Assembly (NCBI GenBank): GCA_024277835.1
Contig: JAJRUK010000307.1
Location: 1 to 19,156 of the forward strand
Origin: Planctomycetota bacterium
GTDB taxonomy: Bacteria; Planctomycetota; Phycisphaerae; UBA1845
DNA length: 19,156 bases
Reading direction: 5' to 3'
The position numbers were made by a program, and so were the translations under genes. Below the pieces are notes generated by a model. That model had not been told where the DNA came from. It worked only from the letters and a program-made list of their open reading frames with translations, and made no database searches. Positions 1 to 8,101 of this stretch are shown here, one piece after another (positions within the stretch are counted from its first letter, which is position 1; each line of letters starts with the position of its first letter).

Positions 1-106
1 CTCCAGCGTGCGCACAATTATTAGCCCCTTTGGCGTAATCACCCCGCCCTTACGTAACGAGTGTAGGGGTGGTGGTAGCGGTAATCAAGGCGGTCGCCCG
101 GCGTTT

Positions 107-128
107 CCGTCGCTGTTTGTCGCGACGG
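107..128. other. Short perfect inverted repeat upstream of recJ
   Basis: A 7-bp perfect stem (CCGTCGC / GCGACGG) encloses an 8-base loop. It lies in the gene-free stretch 1-242 and has no T-run beside it, so it does not look like an intrinsic terminator. It could be a leader structure for recJ or chance in GC-rich DNA. Apart from the recJ Shine-Dalgarno sequence I see nothing else supportable in 1-242. Confidence 0.25.
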
Positions 129-232
129 TCGGAAATCGGGCGGGTTTACCGGGTGGTCGCTGGTCGGTAAAGTCCATCCGCGACACGAAGACCGAGGTTC
201 CAGGGATTCGGGGGCCTGGAAAGAGGGGCGAC

Positions 233-239
233 AAGGAGG
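233..239 (+). promoter_or_regulatory. Shine-Dalgarno sequence of recJ
   Basis: AAGGAGG, a near-perfect anti-16S match, lies 3 bases before the ATG at 243. It fixes the recJ start, although the spacing is on the short side. Confidence 0.7.
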
Positions 240-242
240 GCG

Positions 243-1967
243 ATGCCAAAACAGTGGATTATCCAAACACCTTCGACCGATCGGGATGCTTTCGCTTCGC
301 GATGGGGGGTTCCTGCGCTGGTCGCTCAGCTTTTGATCAATCGTGGCGTCGATCCAGAGTCGCAAAGCGGGGCATTTCTTTCACCGCAATTGAAAGACCT
401 GCATCCGCCGTCCGAGCTACCCGGAGCAACGAACGCCGCCGAGGTGATCGTGGCTGCGATTCGCGGCGGGAAGAAAATCGTCCTCTACGGCGATTACGAT
501 GTGGACGGGACGACGGGCGTTGCGATTTTGTGGCACATGCTTCAACTCGCGGAGGCCAAGGTCTCGTTCTACGTCCCCCATCGCGTTTCGGAGGGCTATG
601 GGCTGAATGTCGAGGCCGTTCGCGGTCTTGCCGAGGACGGGGCGGATCTTGTGATCTCGATCGATTGCGGCATTCGAGCGGTCGAGGTCGCCAAAGAACT
701 CGCGACCCTTGGGGTTGATTTTATCGTCACCGACCATCATCAACCAGGTCCGGCGCTCCCGCAAGCGTCAGCCATCGTTCATCCGACCGCCATTGGCAGC
801 AGTCCCAACGGCGACCTATGCGGTGCGGGCGTTGCGTTCAAGCTAGCGTGGGCGATTGCGCAAAAAGTATCCGGGTCCGATCGCGTCAATCCCGCTTTTC
901 GAGAACTGTTGCAGCATCTTCTTCCGCTTGCCGCGTTGGGGACGATTGCGGACGTCGTTTCGCTGGTCGGGGAGAATCGCATCATCGCGCGTCATGGGTT
1001 GGCAAATCTGCCGACGTGTGCGATCCCGGGCGTGAAGGCGTTGATGGAGTCCGCCGGTCTGAGCGGGACAAAGGTGAGCGGGTACGATGTCGGGTTCAAA
1101 ATCGGTCCGCGCATTAACGCCGCCGGTCGCATGGGGCACGCTCGGTTGGCGGTTGAGCTTCTCACGCGCGCCGACACGGATCGCGCGAGGGAAATTGCGA
1201 TTTACCTCGAAGGGCATAACAAGTCGCGTCAATCGACCGAACGAAAAATTTCCAAACAAGCGCGAGAAATGGTCGATGGCGCCGACCTTGCCAGCGACGC
1301 GAGGCGCGCGATCGTGCTGGCGGGTGAAGATTGGCACGCGGGGGTGATTGGGATCGTGGCTGCGCGAATGGTGGATCGGTATCACCGTCCGACGGTCGTT
1401 TTTTCGATCAACGGCGACGAAGCACAGGGCAGTGCGCGAGGGATTGCGCACTTCGACCTCGCCCAGGCGTTTTCGACGTGCGGGGATCACCTGATCGGGC
1501 ATGGCGGACATGCGATGGCTGCGGGGTGTCGGATTCGGGCTGAGGACATTCCTGCTTTTAGCGAGGCCTTTGTTGATCTGGCCAACAAACGCTTAACGCA
1601 CAACGATTTGATACCCAAGGTGAAAATCGATTCGGAGGTCGACCTCGCCGAACTAACGCTTTCGACAACGGAGGCGATTGTCGGGCTTGGTCCGTTTGGG
1701 ACCGGGAATCCCCGACCAAAGTTTTCGACCGATTGGGTTGAGCTTGCGGAAGAACCTCGCCGCGTTGGTCGAAGTCAGGAACATCTGCTGGTATCGTTTC
1801 GGCAAAACGGAACGCGCATGCGCGGGATCGGGTTTGGTCAGGCTGCCAACTTCGAGGACATCAAAGAACACCGGCGGTGTCGTGTCGCGTTTGAGCCGAT
1901 CGTCAATGATTTTCGCGGTCGGCGGTCAGTGGAAATGCAGATCATCGACTTGCAGTTTCCCCAGTAG
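243..1967 (+). CDS. recJ: Single-stranded-DNA-specific 5'-3' exonuclease RecJ
   Basis: RecJ degrades single-stranded DNA from the 5' end and acts in RecF-pathway recombination, mismatch repair and base excision repair in the cytoplasm. The 574-residue product has the usual family length. The DHH phosphoesterase core is clear: DYDVD near residues 84-88, the SIDCGI aspartate near 141 and TDHH near 163-166, which are the metal-binding motifs. The DHHA1 half carries GHGGHAMAAG near residue 419, and the last ~110 residues fit the OB-type nucleic-acid-binding domain. The start is supported by a strong Shine-Dalgarno sequence at 233-239. The gene converges with nadB, and a palindromic repeat begins one base after its stop. 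recR lies further along in this window, so two RecF-pathway partners are nearby but not in one operon. No missing motif was seen. Confidence 0.97.
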   Translation: MPKQWIIQTPSTDRDAFASRWGVPALVAQLLINRGVDPESQSGAFLSPQLKDLHPPSELPGATNAAEVIVAAIRGGKKIVLYGDYDVDGTTGVAILWHMLQLAEAKVSFYVPHRVSEGYGLNVEAVRGLAEDGADLVISIDCGIRAVEVAKELATLGVDFIVTDHHQPGPALPQASAIVHPTAIGSSPNGDLCGAGVAFKLAWAIAQKVSGSDRVNPAFRELLQHLLPLAALGTIADVVSLVGENRIIARHGLANLPTCAIPGVKALMESAGLSGTKVSGYDVGFKIGPRINAAGRMGHARLAVELLTRADTDRAREIAIYLEGHNKSRQSTERKISKQAREMVDGADLASDARRAIVLAGEDWHAGVIGIVAARMVDRYHRPTVVFSINGDEAQGSARGIAHFDLAQAFSTCGDHLIGHGGHAMAAGCRIRAEDIPAFSEAFVDLANKRLTHNDLIPKVKIDSEVDLAELTLSTTEAIVGLGPFGTGNPRPKFSTDWVELAEEPRRVGRSQEHLLVSFRQNGTRMRGIGFGQAANFEDIKEHRRCRVAFEPIVNDFRGRRSVEMQIIDLQFPQ

Positions 1968-2084
1968 CAGACTGTTGAAAAACGAAGTTTTTCTATGTGG
2001 CACCGGTTTGTAACCGGTGCAAGACGTTGGAACAAAAGATATCGCACCGGTTACAAACCGGTGCCACACTTATTCAACAGACTG
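1968..2084. repeat. Palindromic intergenic repeat element, copy 1 (complete)
   Basis: The element fills the gap between the convergent recJ and nadB stops. Imperfect 12-base terminal inverted repeats (CAGACTGTTGAA at 1968-1979 and TTCAACAGACTG at 2073-2084, 11 of 12 matching) flank two 24-base arms at 1997-2020 and 2044-2067. The arms are perfect reverse complements around a 23-base spacer. Each arm is itself a hairpin (GCACCGGTT, 3-base loop, AACCGGTGC). Inside the left end is a separate A/T-rich hairpin, GAAAAAC-GAA-GTTTTTC (1977-1993). A related copy lies at 11846-11939. No coding capacity is seen. It could be a MITE-like or REP-like element, and it may work as a bidirectional terminator for recJ and nadB (inference). 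Confidence 0.85.
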
Positions 2085-2091
2085 AAAGTGT

Positions 2092-3741
2092 CTATTGGGG
2101 TTGCGTCGTCACTTGTCGACGTTCGAGCTGTGCGTCGCTGCTGCATCCTGTGACGATGACGTCGAAGAAATCCTCCGACGATGCTTCGTCGCAGTCTTCC
2201 CGGTAGTGGACACCGATCGAGTGGTTGCGCATCTGTGCTGACGTGGCGATGGTCCACGCGACGATCAGTTCGTTTTGCAACTCCCAGCCATTCCGCGTGT
2301 CGAACGTCTTGTCGAGTACGTAGTGTCCCCAGAAATTCAGGATTTCGCAGGTTTCGCGCAGGCGACTTTCGCTTCGGATGATGCCCGCGTTGCGCCACAT
2401 CACGCTCGTGAGCGAGTTCCGAATGTCCGCGACGTCCAGCGGTGTGCGCGTGGAGGGCACAATCTCGCTGACGACCGTTGAAACCGGCGACTTGCCGTTT
2501 CGTGCGCCCACAGCCACGCCAGCGCCTTCTCCCGCCATTCTCCCGAAGACGAGTCCCTCCAGGAGCGAGTTGCTAGCCATCCTGTTCGCACCGTGAACAC
2601 CGGTGCAAGCAGCTTCTCCGCAGCAGAGCAATCCTTCGATCGAGGTCTTTCCGTCGATAACAACATCAACTCCGCCAATCATGTAATGCGCACTGGGACG
2701 AACGGGGATCAGGTCTTTCGCGGGGTCGATTTGAAAATCCGTGCAGAGGCGAGCCAACCCCGGAAAGCGTTCGGCAAAGTTTTCGAGGTGCCTCGTATCG
2801 AGAAAGACCGAGTTCGATCGCGTCTCGACCAGGTGTTGATGAATGGCGCGACTGACGATATCGCGCGTGGCAAGTTCGCCGTCTTTGTGATGGTCGAAAA
2901 GGAATCGTTTGCCGTCTCGGTCAAGAAGATACGCCCCCTCCCCGCGAACCGCTTCGGAGACCAAAGCGCGACCCGCGCCGGCGATGTATAGCGTCGTCGG
3001 GTGAAACTGCATCAGTTCCATGTTGCAGAGTCTCGCACCCGCGCGAAAGGCAGCCGCGATTCCGTCGCCGGTTGACCCGGGCGGGTTGGTTGTTTCTCGC
3101 CATATCTGCCCGCATCCGCCCGACGCGAGAATCGTCTGGTGTGCCCAGACGAGTTGATGGCCATGCTTTGGGTGATGGGAGATCGCACCAAGGCAGGTGC
3201 CAACTTCTGTCACAAAGTCGATCAAAAAGCAGTGCTCGAAGATGCGGATGTTGCGTTGTCGTCGTACGCGCTCGCGAAGTGTGCGAACGAGTTCGCGCCC
3301 GGTCTGATCGCCGAGGGCGTGGACGATCCGGTTGACGGAGTGTCCACCTTCACGCGTGAGGTCGAGGCTGCCGCCGTTTCGGTCGAGCTTGATGCCCCAG
3401 TCGATCAGTTCGGCGATGCGTGCGGGGCCATCGTCGACCAGTTTTCGCACGACCTCGGGGCGGTTCACGCCCGCTCCGGCGCGCAGGGTGTCGTCAAAGT
3501 GTCGTTGCGCGTCGGTGTCATCGTCGCGGGCAGCCGCGATTCCGCCTTGGGCGTATCGGGTGGCGGATTCTCCGAATTCGTCTTTGCAAAGGAGGATGAC
3601 CTCGCCGAATCGGGCTGCTTCGATGGCAGCCCGCATCCCCGCGACGCCACTTCCGATAACCAGAACATCGGTGAGGACGTGGCTTATCCGACGGGAATCG
3701 AAGTTCGTAAGGTATCGTCGCGTGTCGAGAGTCGCCTGCAT
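2092..3741 (-). CDS. nadB: L-aspartate oxidase (quinolinate pathway of NAD synthesis)
   Basis: NadB is an FAD flavoprotein that oxidises L-aspartate to iminoaspartate, which NadA condenses to quinolinate, the first committed step of de novo NAD synthesis. The 549-residue product has the N-terminal FAD-binding motif GSGVAGMRAAIEAA. It also has the family signatures RYAQGGIAA, EGGHSVNRI, TGDGIAAAFRAGA, ELMQFHPTTLY, EAVRGEGAYLL, PSAHYMIGGV and GEAACTGVHGANRMASNSLLEG. These signatures, with the following C-terminal helical domain, separate it from succinate dehydrogenase/fumarate reductase flavoprotein subunits, although the family is related. I chose the ATG at 3741. An in-frame TTG at 3780 would add 13 residues that look unlike the family, and its AAGGA abuts the codon with no spacing. 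No nadA or nadC is adjacent. The gene is divergent from the exported-protein gene at 3855. Confidence 0.95.
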   Translation of the reverse strand: MQATLDTRRYLTNFDSRRISHVLTDVLVIGSGVAGMRAAIEAARFGEVILLCKDEFGESATRYAQGGIAAARDDDTDAQRHFDDTLRAGAGVNRPEVVRKLVDDGPARIAELIDWGIKLDRNGGSLDLTREGGHSVNRIVHALGDQTGRELVRTLRERVRRQRNIRIFEHCFLIDFVTEVGTCLGAISHHPKHGHQLVWAHQTILASGGCGQIWRETTNPPGSTGDGIAAAFRAGARLCNMELMQFHPTTLYIAGAGRALVSEAVRGEGAYLLDRDGKRFLFDHHKDGELATRDIVSRAIHQHLVETRSNSVFLDTRHLENFAERFPGLARLCTDFQIDPAKDLIPVRPSAHYMIGGVDVVIDGKTSIEGLLCCGEAACTGVHGANRMASNSLLEGLVFGRMAGEGAGVAVGARNGKSPVSTVVSEIVPSTRTPLDVADIRNSLTSVMWRNAGIIRSESRLRETCEILNFWGHYVLDKTFDTRNGWELQNELIVAWTIATSAQMRNHSIGVHYREDCDEASSEDFFDVIVTGCSSDAQLERRQVTTQPQ

Positions 3742-3854
3742 GATGCCGATTATCGTACGCTTGCGTGGGAACCTCGGCAATCCTTGAGCAATCGCGCGAA
3801 TGTGAGTGCTTCTAACCTGACCATTGGCGGGTTCCGATGTATTGGGGTCCGAAT

Positions 3855-6551
3855 ATGGTGACTCAGCGAGCCAATTTGAAGCAGAATGGGTCGCGCTCGA
3901 CGCCGCTTCTTGCAGTTACGCTTGCATGGTGCGTTGGGGCGGTGGTTTGCGCTGCGCGCGGAGAGAATCAAAACCCTTCCGAGAGCAAGCGTTTGGTCTA
4001 TCAGTTCGATTTCGACGAGCGGGCAGACGGTAACCTCGAGACCGTTCCCAAATACTGGGAGCCGTTGCGTATGCAGGGCTTTCCCGGCTTCGCGGATGGT
4101 CGTTTCGATGAAACGGTCGGACACTCCGCCCCGCCGTCGTTTCGCCTCGAAAGCAAAGGGCGAAACGTCGCCTACGAGTATGGCGGACCAGAGCTTACGG
4201 TTCGTGAGGCGGGCAATTACCGCGTCATCGCCTATCTGCGCCCGGATCAATTGAAAAATGCGCGCACCTGCCTATGTGCTTTCTTTCGGGACCGACATGG
4301 AAACGTGATCTTCGATACGTTCGTGCGATCCGCTTACATTTCATCTTCCGACGCTGATGAGGATTGGGTTCCCGCTCAGTTGCTGCTACCGGATGCGCCC
4401 ACCGACGCGAGGACCATCGGGCTGGCGGTTTGGGTGTTGCAGGAATCAACATGGAATACGTCGATCCCTTCTGCAAGGGATATTCGGAGGGTTGACGTCG
4501 CGGGCGGTGTGTGGATCGACGACATTCGCGTCGTCACGCTCCCGAGAGTCTTGCTTGAAACCTCAACGCCGGGAAACGTGCTGACGCCGACCGACCAAGC
4601 CGAGCTGGTTGTTCGTGCGTCGGACCATGAGATCGGATCGATGGCTGGTGAGCTGACGGTTTGGGATGCGACCGGTGCGGTCGTGATGACTCGCGAGCTG
4701 CGCCTCAGACTAGAAGGCAGAGAGCACCGTACTGCCATTTCCGTCGAAGAGCTTCCCGAGGGTTGGTACAGTGCGACGCTTTCGGTGACCACAGACGGGG
4801 CCAAGGTGCTCACGCGTTACCTCTCGTTCGCACGTGTGTCAGCCTCTGTGGCTGACGCGACTCGCGGGACCACGTCGTTCGGTATTTCGATGAATACCGG
4901 TCGACGAAGTCCGCCACTGACCGAGCTTTCGCTCTTGCGTCGGCAACTCTGCAACTCGGTGAAGATTCCGGTCTGGTCCGCCGCTCAGGACATGTCGCCT
5001 GGCGCGTCCTACGCCCGCGAGCATGACGTTCTCTTGCAGGAGCTATTGAGGCGCGGGTTCGCAATGACGGCTGTGCTGGCGGAGATACCGATGTCGCTCG
5101 CCGGGACGAGCGGGGATTACTCGGGGACGACGCTTGAGTTATTGGGCGACTCGCCGAGTCTCTGGCAGGACCATCTCGCAGCCGTGGCCGCTCCGTACGC
5201 GAGCACGTATCGCTGGTGGCAGGTGGGTGCAGACGGTGACTCGGTCGATCGGACCGGGGAACTGTACTTGCGGGCTGTTCGGCAGGTGCGCGATACGCTG
5301 GGTCCGTACATCCTTTTGCCACGCATGACGGCATCTGTTTCGTCTGCCATTGATCCACAGACATCAAAGCTCCCGGTGGAGCAGGTGACGATCACGATTC
5401 GCCCGTCGGTTTCGGTGGATCGCATTGCACCCGTTGTTTCGGAACTACGGTCGCAGGGTTATGATGAACTCAGTGCCCTGGTAGAGTCGCACGACGACAC
5501 GCACTTCGATCGACTCGGACGCTTGGCGAACTGGGCGCAGCGGTTGATCGCAGCTCGACACAGTGGTGCGAGCGTGGTCTATGCGCGACCGACCTGGCAG
5601 GTTCGCGACACGGTCTTTGGTCCGGTGACCGAGCCGCGCGAAGAGTTTATTCTACTGCGGACACTTGCGGATGTCCTTCGTGACTCGTTGCCGGGTCCGC
5701 GGGTTCCCCTTGTTGGCCGCGCTGAGTGCCTGGCGTTCAATGCTCGCGAGAATGAAACGATCCTCGCGCTCTGGGATCCGGCTGCTCCACCCGAAGGGAC
5801 GGTGCACACGATCCAGCTCGGTGCGGCGACGGAGGTGATAGATCTCTGGGGGCAGCACACGCCGCTGATGCGCGACAAACGCGGTCGTCACCGGATTCGG
5901 TTGACGAATATGCCTGTCTTGGTGCGAGGCGTCGAGCGGTGGCTTATCGATTTTCGTAGCTCGTTTTCCATTGTCCCGGACCGGGTGCAACCGGGTCAGG
6001 AGCTGGTGGAACATCGGATCGAGTCGACTTACTTTGGTGAAACGCCCGTGATGGGGCGGGCGGCGCTTCGTGCACCGGACGAGTGGCGCGTCACACCGCG
6101 GACATTTTCAATGAGCTATTCCTCTGGCGAACCGCACGACATCGTCCAAGCGATCCGTTATTCCCACCGAGAACCGGAGGGCGTGAAGCAGATTCCGGTC
6201 CAGGTTCTGCTGGACAACAGCGACTACTACCTGGAGATACCTTTGCACGTTGAGATCGTCCACGACGATCTTCAAGTTCGCGGGGCCGCCATCATGGAGG
6301 GCGACGTTCTGATCATTCGCCACTTCGTGAGCAACAAGAGCAGCGAGACGATCAATTTTCGCGGATCGATCGCGGTCCCGGGCAAGATGCGACAATATCG
6401 CCCCTTTACCGCGATCGCGCCCGGAGAGATGCAGCATGTCGAATACCGCATCCGCGACGCCGGCGGATTGGCGGGTCGGCAGATTCTTCTGGGGTTGCGC
6501 GAGATACGCGACAACCCGCGCGTGCATAACCTCGAACTGACCGTACCGTAG
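3855..6551 (+). CDS. Large exported protein, predicted glycoside-hydrolase-like or carbohydrate-binding architecture, function unknown
   Basis: I do not recognise this 898-residue protein at family level. Residues ~16-37 form a Sec-type signal peptide (hydrophobic LLAVTLAWCVGAVVCA with a plausible cleavage at VCA). Residues ~45-215 read as a jelly-roll, carbohydrate-binding-like sandwich ending in GGVWIDDIRVVTLP, typical of such modules in planctomycete secreted proteins. Residues ~215-320 look Ig-like. Residues ~325-600 could be a degenerate TIM barrel (start FGISMNTGRR, then LLRRQLCNSVKIPVW). The remainder is beta-rich, including a GH-C-terminal-like segment near DLWGQHTPLMRDKRG. No pair of catalytic acids could be assigned. 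The ATG at 3837 (6 residues earlier) is an alternative start. The gene is divergent from nadB across ~110 bases. It is probably periplasmic or extracellular. The functional class is inference only. Confidence 0.85.
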   Translation: MVTQRANLKQNGSRSTPLLAVTLAWCVGAVVCAARGENQNPSESKRLVYQFDFDERADGNLETVPKYWEPLRMQGFPGFADGRFDETVGHSAPPSFRLESKGRNVAYEYGGPELTVREAGNYRVIAYLRPDQLKNARTCLCAFFRDRHGNVIFDTFVRSAYISSSDADEDWVPAQLLLPDAPTDARTIGLAVWVLQESTWNTSIPSARDIRRVDVAGGVWIDDIRVVTLPRVLLETSTPGNVLTPTDQAELVVRASDHEIGSMAGELTVWDATGAVVMTRELRLRLEGREHRTAISVEELPEGWYSATLSVTTDGAKVLTRYLSFARVSASVADATRGTTSFGISMNTGRRSPPLTELSLLRRQLCNSVKIPVWSAAQDMSPGASYAREHDVLLQELLRRGFAMTAVLAEIPMSLAGTSGDYSGTTLELLGDSPSLWQDHLAAVAAPYASTYRWWQVGADGDSVDRTGELYLRAVRQVRDTLGPYILLPRMTASVSSAIDPQTSKLPVEQVTITIRPSVSVDRIAPVVSELRSQGYDELSALVESHDDTHFDRLGRLANWAQRLIAARHSGASVVYARPTWQVRDTVFGPVTEPREEFILLRTLADVLRDSLPGPRVPLVGRAECLAFNARENETILALWDPAAPPEGTVHTIQLGAATEVIDLWGQHTPLMRDKRGRHRIRLTNMPVLVRGVERWLIDFRSSFSIVPDRVQPGQELVEHRIESTYFGETPVMGRAALRAPDEWRVTPRTFSMSYSSGEPHDIVQAIRYSHREPEGVKQIPVQVLLDNSDYYLEIPLHVEIVHDDLQVRGAAIMEGDVLIIRHFVSNKSSETINFRGSIAVPGKMRQYRPFTAIAPGEMQHVEYRIRDAGGLAGRQILLGLREIRDNPRVHNLELTVP

Positions 6552-6746
6552 CAGCGGGCTTGTTGCACGAGTTACGTTCTTCTTTCCTTTCTCGCGCCGT
6601 TCTTGCCTCTCTTTGCCACTGGTTCAGGATGTCCTTCGTGGTCGTTGGCGGCGAGTACTGGTTGCGGCTACAGTGGTGGGGCGGCGTTTTTCGGGGACGA
6701 TTCTCCGGGGACTCAGTCGCGAGTGACATCGGGCGTGCGGACATAA

Positions 6747-7469
6747 ATGATCGAAGCGGTGCTTTTCGATGTGGGCGACACGTTCGTTCACTTCGAGACC
6801 AGCAATCTCAAGAAGTTTCTCGTGCTCGCAGCCACCCCTGCGTGGGAGCGCCTGCGCGAGCTTGGCATGACCCCGCCCCCGCTTCCGTCGTACATTCGGT
6901 CGCTGAAGCTTCCCGCCATCTATGAAGTGATCTGGTCGCGGATTCGCCGCCGCGAAGCTCGGTTGATGCCCGCGCTTCTGGCGAAGCACCGACGGTTGGG
7001 GATGAACCTTTCGGAGGAGCAATGGTCGGACGTGCTTTCGCGCTGCGTGCCCGTTGTTCGGCAGTATTTCCAGGTCGACGAAGAGGCTGTTTCGGTGATG
7101 CGGGCGCTGCACGCGAACGGGATCAAGTTGGGCATCGTATCGAATACGATGTTTCCGGCGTTCGCGATCGACGACGTGCTTGAGCATGACGGGCTGTTGG
7201 AGTGGTTCCCGGTTCGCATTTATTCGTCAGATGTGGGGTACATGAAGCCGCACCCCAAGATTTTCGAGATGGCGCTGGATCAACTGGGTGTGCGGGCGGA
7301 TCGGACGATCTTCATCGGCGATCGGATGGACAACGACGTGAGGGGGGCGTCGCGACTGGGAATGACGACCGTCCTGATCACTCGCAACGGGAAAACGCCG
7401 CGCGGCCGACCACGTCCCGACCATGCGATCACCCGTTTGTCGCAACTTCTTCCGCTCGTCGAGTCGTAG
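6747..7469 (+). CDS. HAD-superfamily hydrolase (phosphatase-like)
   Basis: The 240-residue protein is a haloacid-dehalogenase-fold hydrolase, probably a small-molecule phosphatase; the substrate cannot be read from sequence. Motif I is LFDVGDT (residues ~6-12): the nucleophilic Asp is present, but the +2 Asp general acid/base of DxDxT is Gly, as in the DxGxT subset of the family. Motif II is IVSNT, motif III is the Lys of GYMKPHPKIFE, and motif IV is IFIGDRMDNDVRGA with the metal-binding Asp residues. Residues ~20-110 form the helical cap. It is the first gene of a compact + strand run: the stop is 9 bases before aat. No good ribosome-binding site is visible before the ATG. The 195 bases upstream (6552-6746) contain no supported gene. 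Confidence 0.9.
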   Translation: MIEAVLFDVGDTFVHFETSNLKKFLVLAATPAWERLRELGMTPPPLPSYIRSLKLPAIYEVIWSRIRRREARLMPALLAKHRRLGMNLSEEQWSDVLSRCVPVVRQYFQVDEEAVSVMRALHANGIKLGIVSNTMFPAFAIDDVLEHDGLLEWFPVRIYSSDVGYMKPHPKIFEMALDQLGVRADRTIFIGDRMDNDVRGASRLGMTTVLITRNGKTPRGRPRPDHAITRLSQLLPLVES

Positions 7470-7478
7470 TCTCGCATT

Positions 7479-8084
7479 ATGCCCAATTCACTCGCTCCGG
7501 ACCAATTGCTCACGGCGTACTCGATCGGAATTTTTCCGATGGCGGACGATACGGGCGAACTGCACTGGCTTGCTCCGGACCCCAGGTGCATTATCGAGCT
7601 GGATGCTTTCAAGATTTCGCGGTCACTTCGGTCGGCGATCGCGCGGAATGTCTTTGATGTGACCGTGGATGAATCCTTCGAGGACGTGATCGATGCGTGT
7701 GCCGATCGTCCCGACGGAACGTGGATATCCCCCGAAATTCGGTCAGCCTATGTCGCGTTGCACCGGCTTGGGTTTGCCCATAGCGTCGAGAGCAGGCAGG
7801 AATCGCGTCTTGTGGGGGGGCTTTATGGGGTTGCGATTGGAGGCGCGTTCTTCGGTGAGTCGATGTTTCACTATGAGACGGATGCGTCAAAGGTCGCGCT
7901 CGCCGCGCTGGTACAGCGGATGCTTGATCGTGGATATGTGTTGCTTGATATTCAATTCATGACCGAACACCTTCGACAATTCGGCGCGATCGAAATTCCT
8001 CGAACCGACTATGAAACGAGGTTGGAGGCTGCGGTGGGGATGGGCTGTGCTTTCGTGGGCGACGAGCCGCGTGACGATCGATAG
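7479..8084 (+). CDS. aat: Leucyl/phenylalanyl-tRNA-protein transferase
   Basis: Aat moves Leu or Phe from charged tRNA to the N-terminus of proteins that begin with Arg or Lys. This creates an N-degron for ClpS/ClpAP in the N-end rule pathway. The 201-residue protein is slightly short compared with E. coli Aat but complete. It has YSIGIFPMADDTGELHWLAPDPR near the N-terminus, WISPEIRSAYVALHRLGFAHSVE, the signature GGLYGVAIGGAFFGESMFH, ASKVALAALV, and LLDIQFMTEHLRQFGAIEIPR near the C-terminus. These match the GNAT-like catalytic half and the tRNA-binding surface of the family. It lies between the HAD gene (9-base gap) and the DUF115 gene (17-base gap), so co-transcription is likely. No ClpS or ClpA gene is in the window. 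Confidence 0.96.
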   Translation: MPNSLAPDQLLTAYSIGIFPMADDTGELHWLAPDPRCIIELDAFKISRSLRSAIARNVFDVTVDESFEDVIDACADRPDGTWISPEIRSAYVALHRLGFAHSVESRQESRLVGGLYGVAIGGAFFGESMFHYETDASKVALAALVQRMLDRGYVLLDIQFMTEHLRQFGAIEIPRTDYETRLEAAVGMGCAFVGDEPRDDR

Positions 8085-8101
8085 ACAGTGGTTGAAGAAG
8101 A

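Noticed and set aside
8..718. Open frame of 236 codons across the recJ start
   Set aside because: It overlaps recJ in another frame, is Arg/Gly/Ser-rich and low-complexity, and has no ribosome-binding site. RecJ is certain here.
843..1511. 222-codon minus-strand frame inside recJ
   Set aside because: It is fully contained in a conserved gene with no family resemblance. Shadow frame.
1977..1993. GAAAAAC-GAA-GTTTTTC hairpin as a simple rho-independent terminator
   Set aside because: The stem is A/T-rich rather than GC-rich and is part of a larger repeated element present in a second copy, so I describe it within that element.
1968..2084. CRISPR-like repeat-spacer pattern from the two related arms
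   Set aside because: There are only two units in inverted, not direct, orientation with a single spacer, and no cas genes.
3139..3861. Long open frame on the + strand antisense to nadB (240 codons)
   Set aside because: The nadB frame carries all family motifs. The antisense frame has no recognisable domain and is an expected shadow in GC-rich DNA.
6560..6925. 121-codon frame spanning the gap before the HAD gene
   Set aside because: It overlaps the HAD start in another frame, and no domain or conserved composition is seen.
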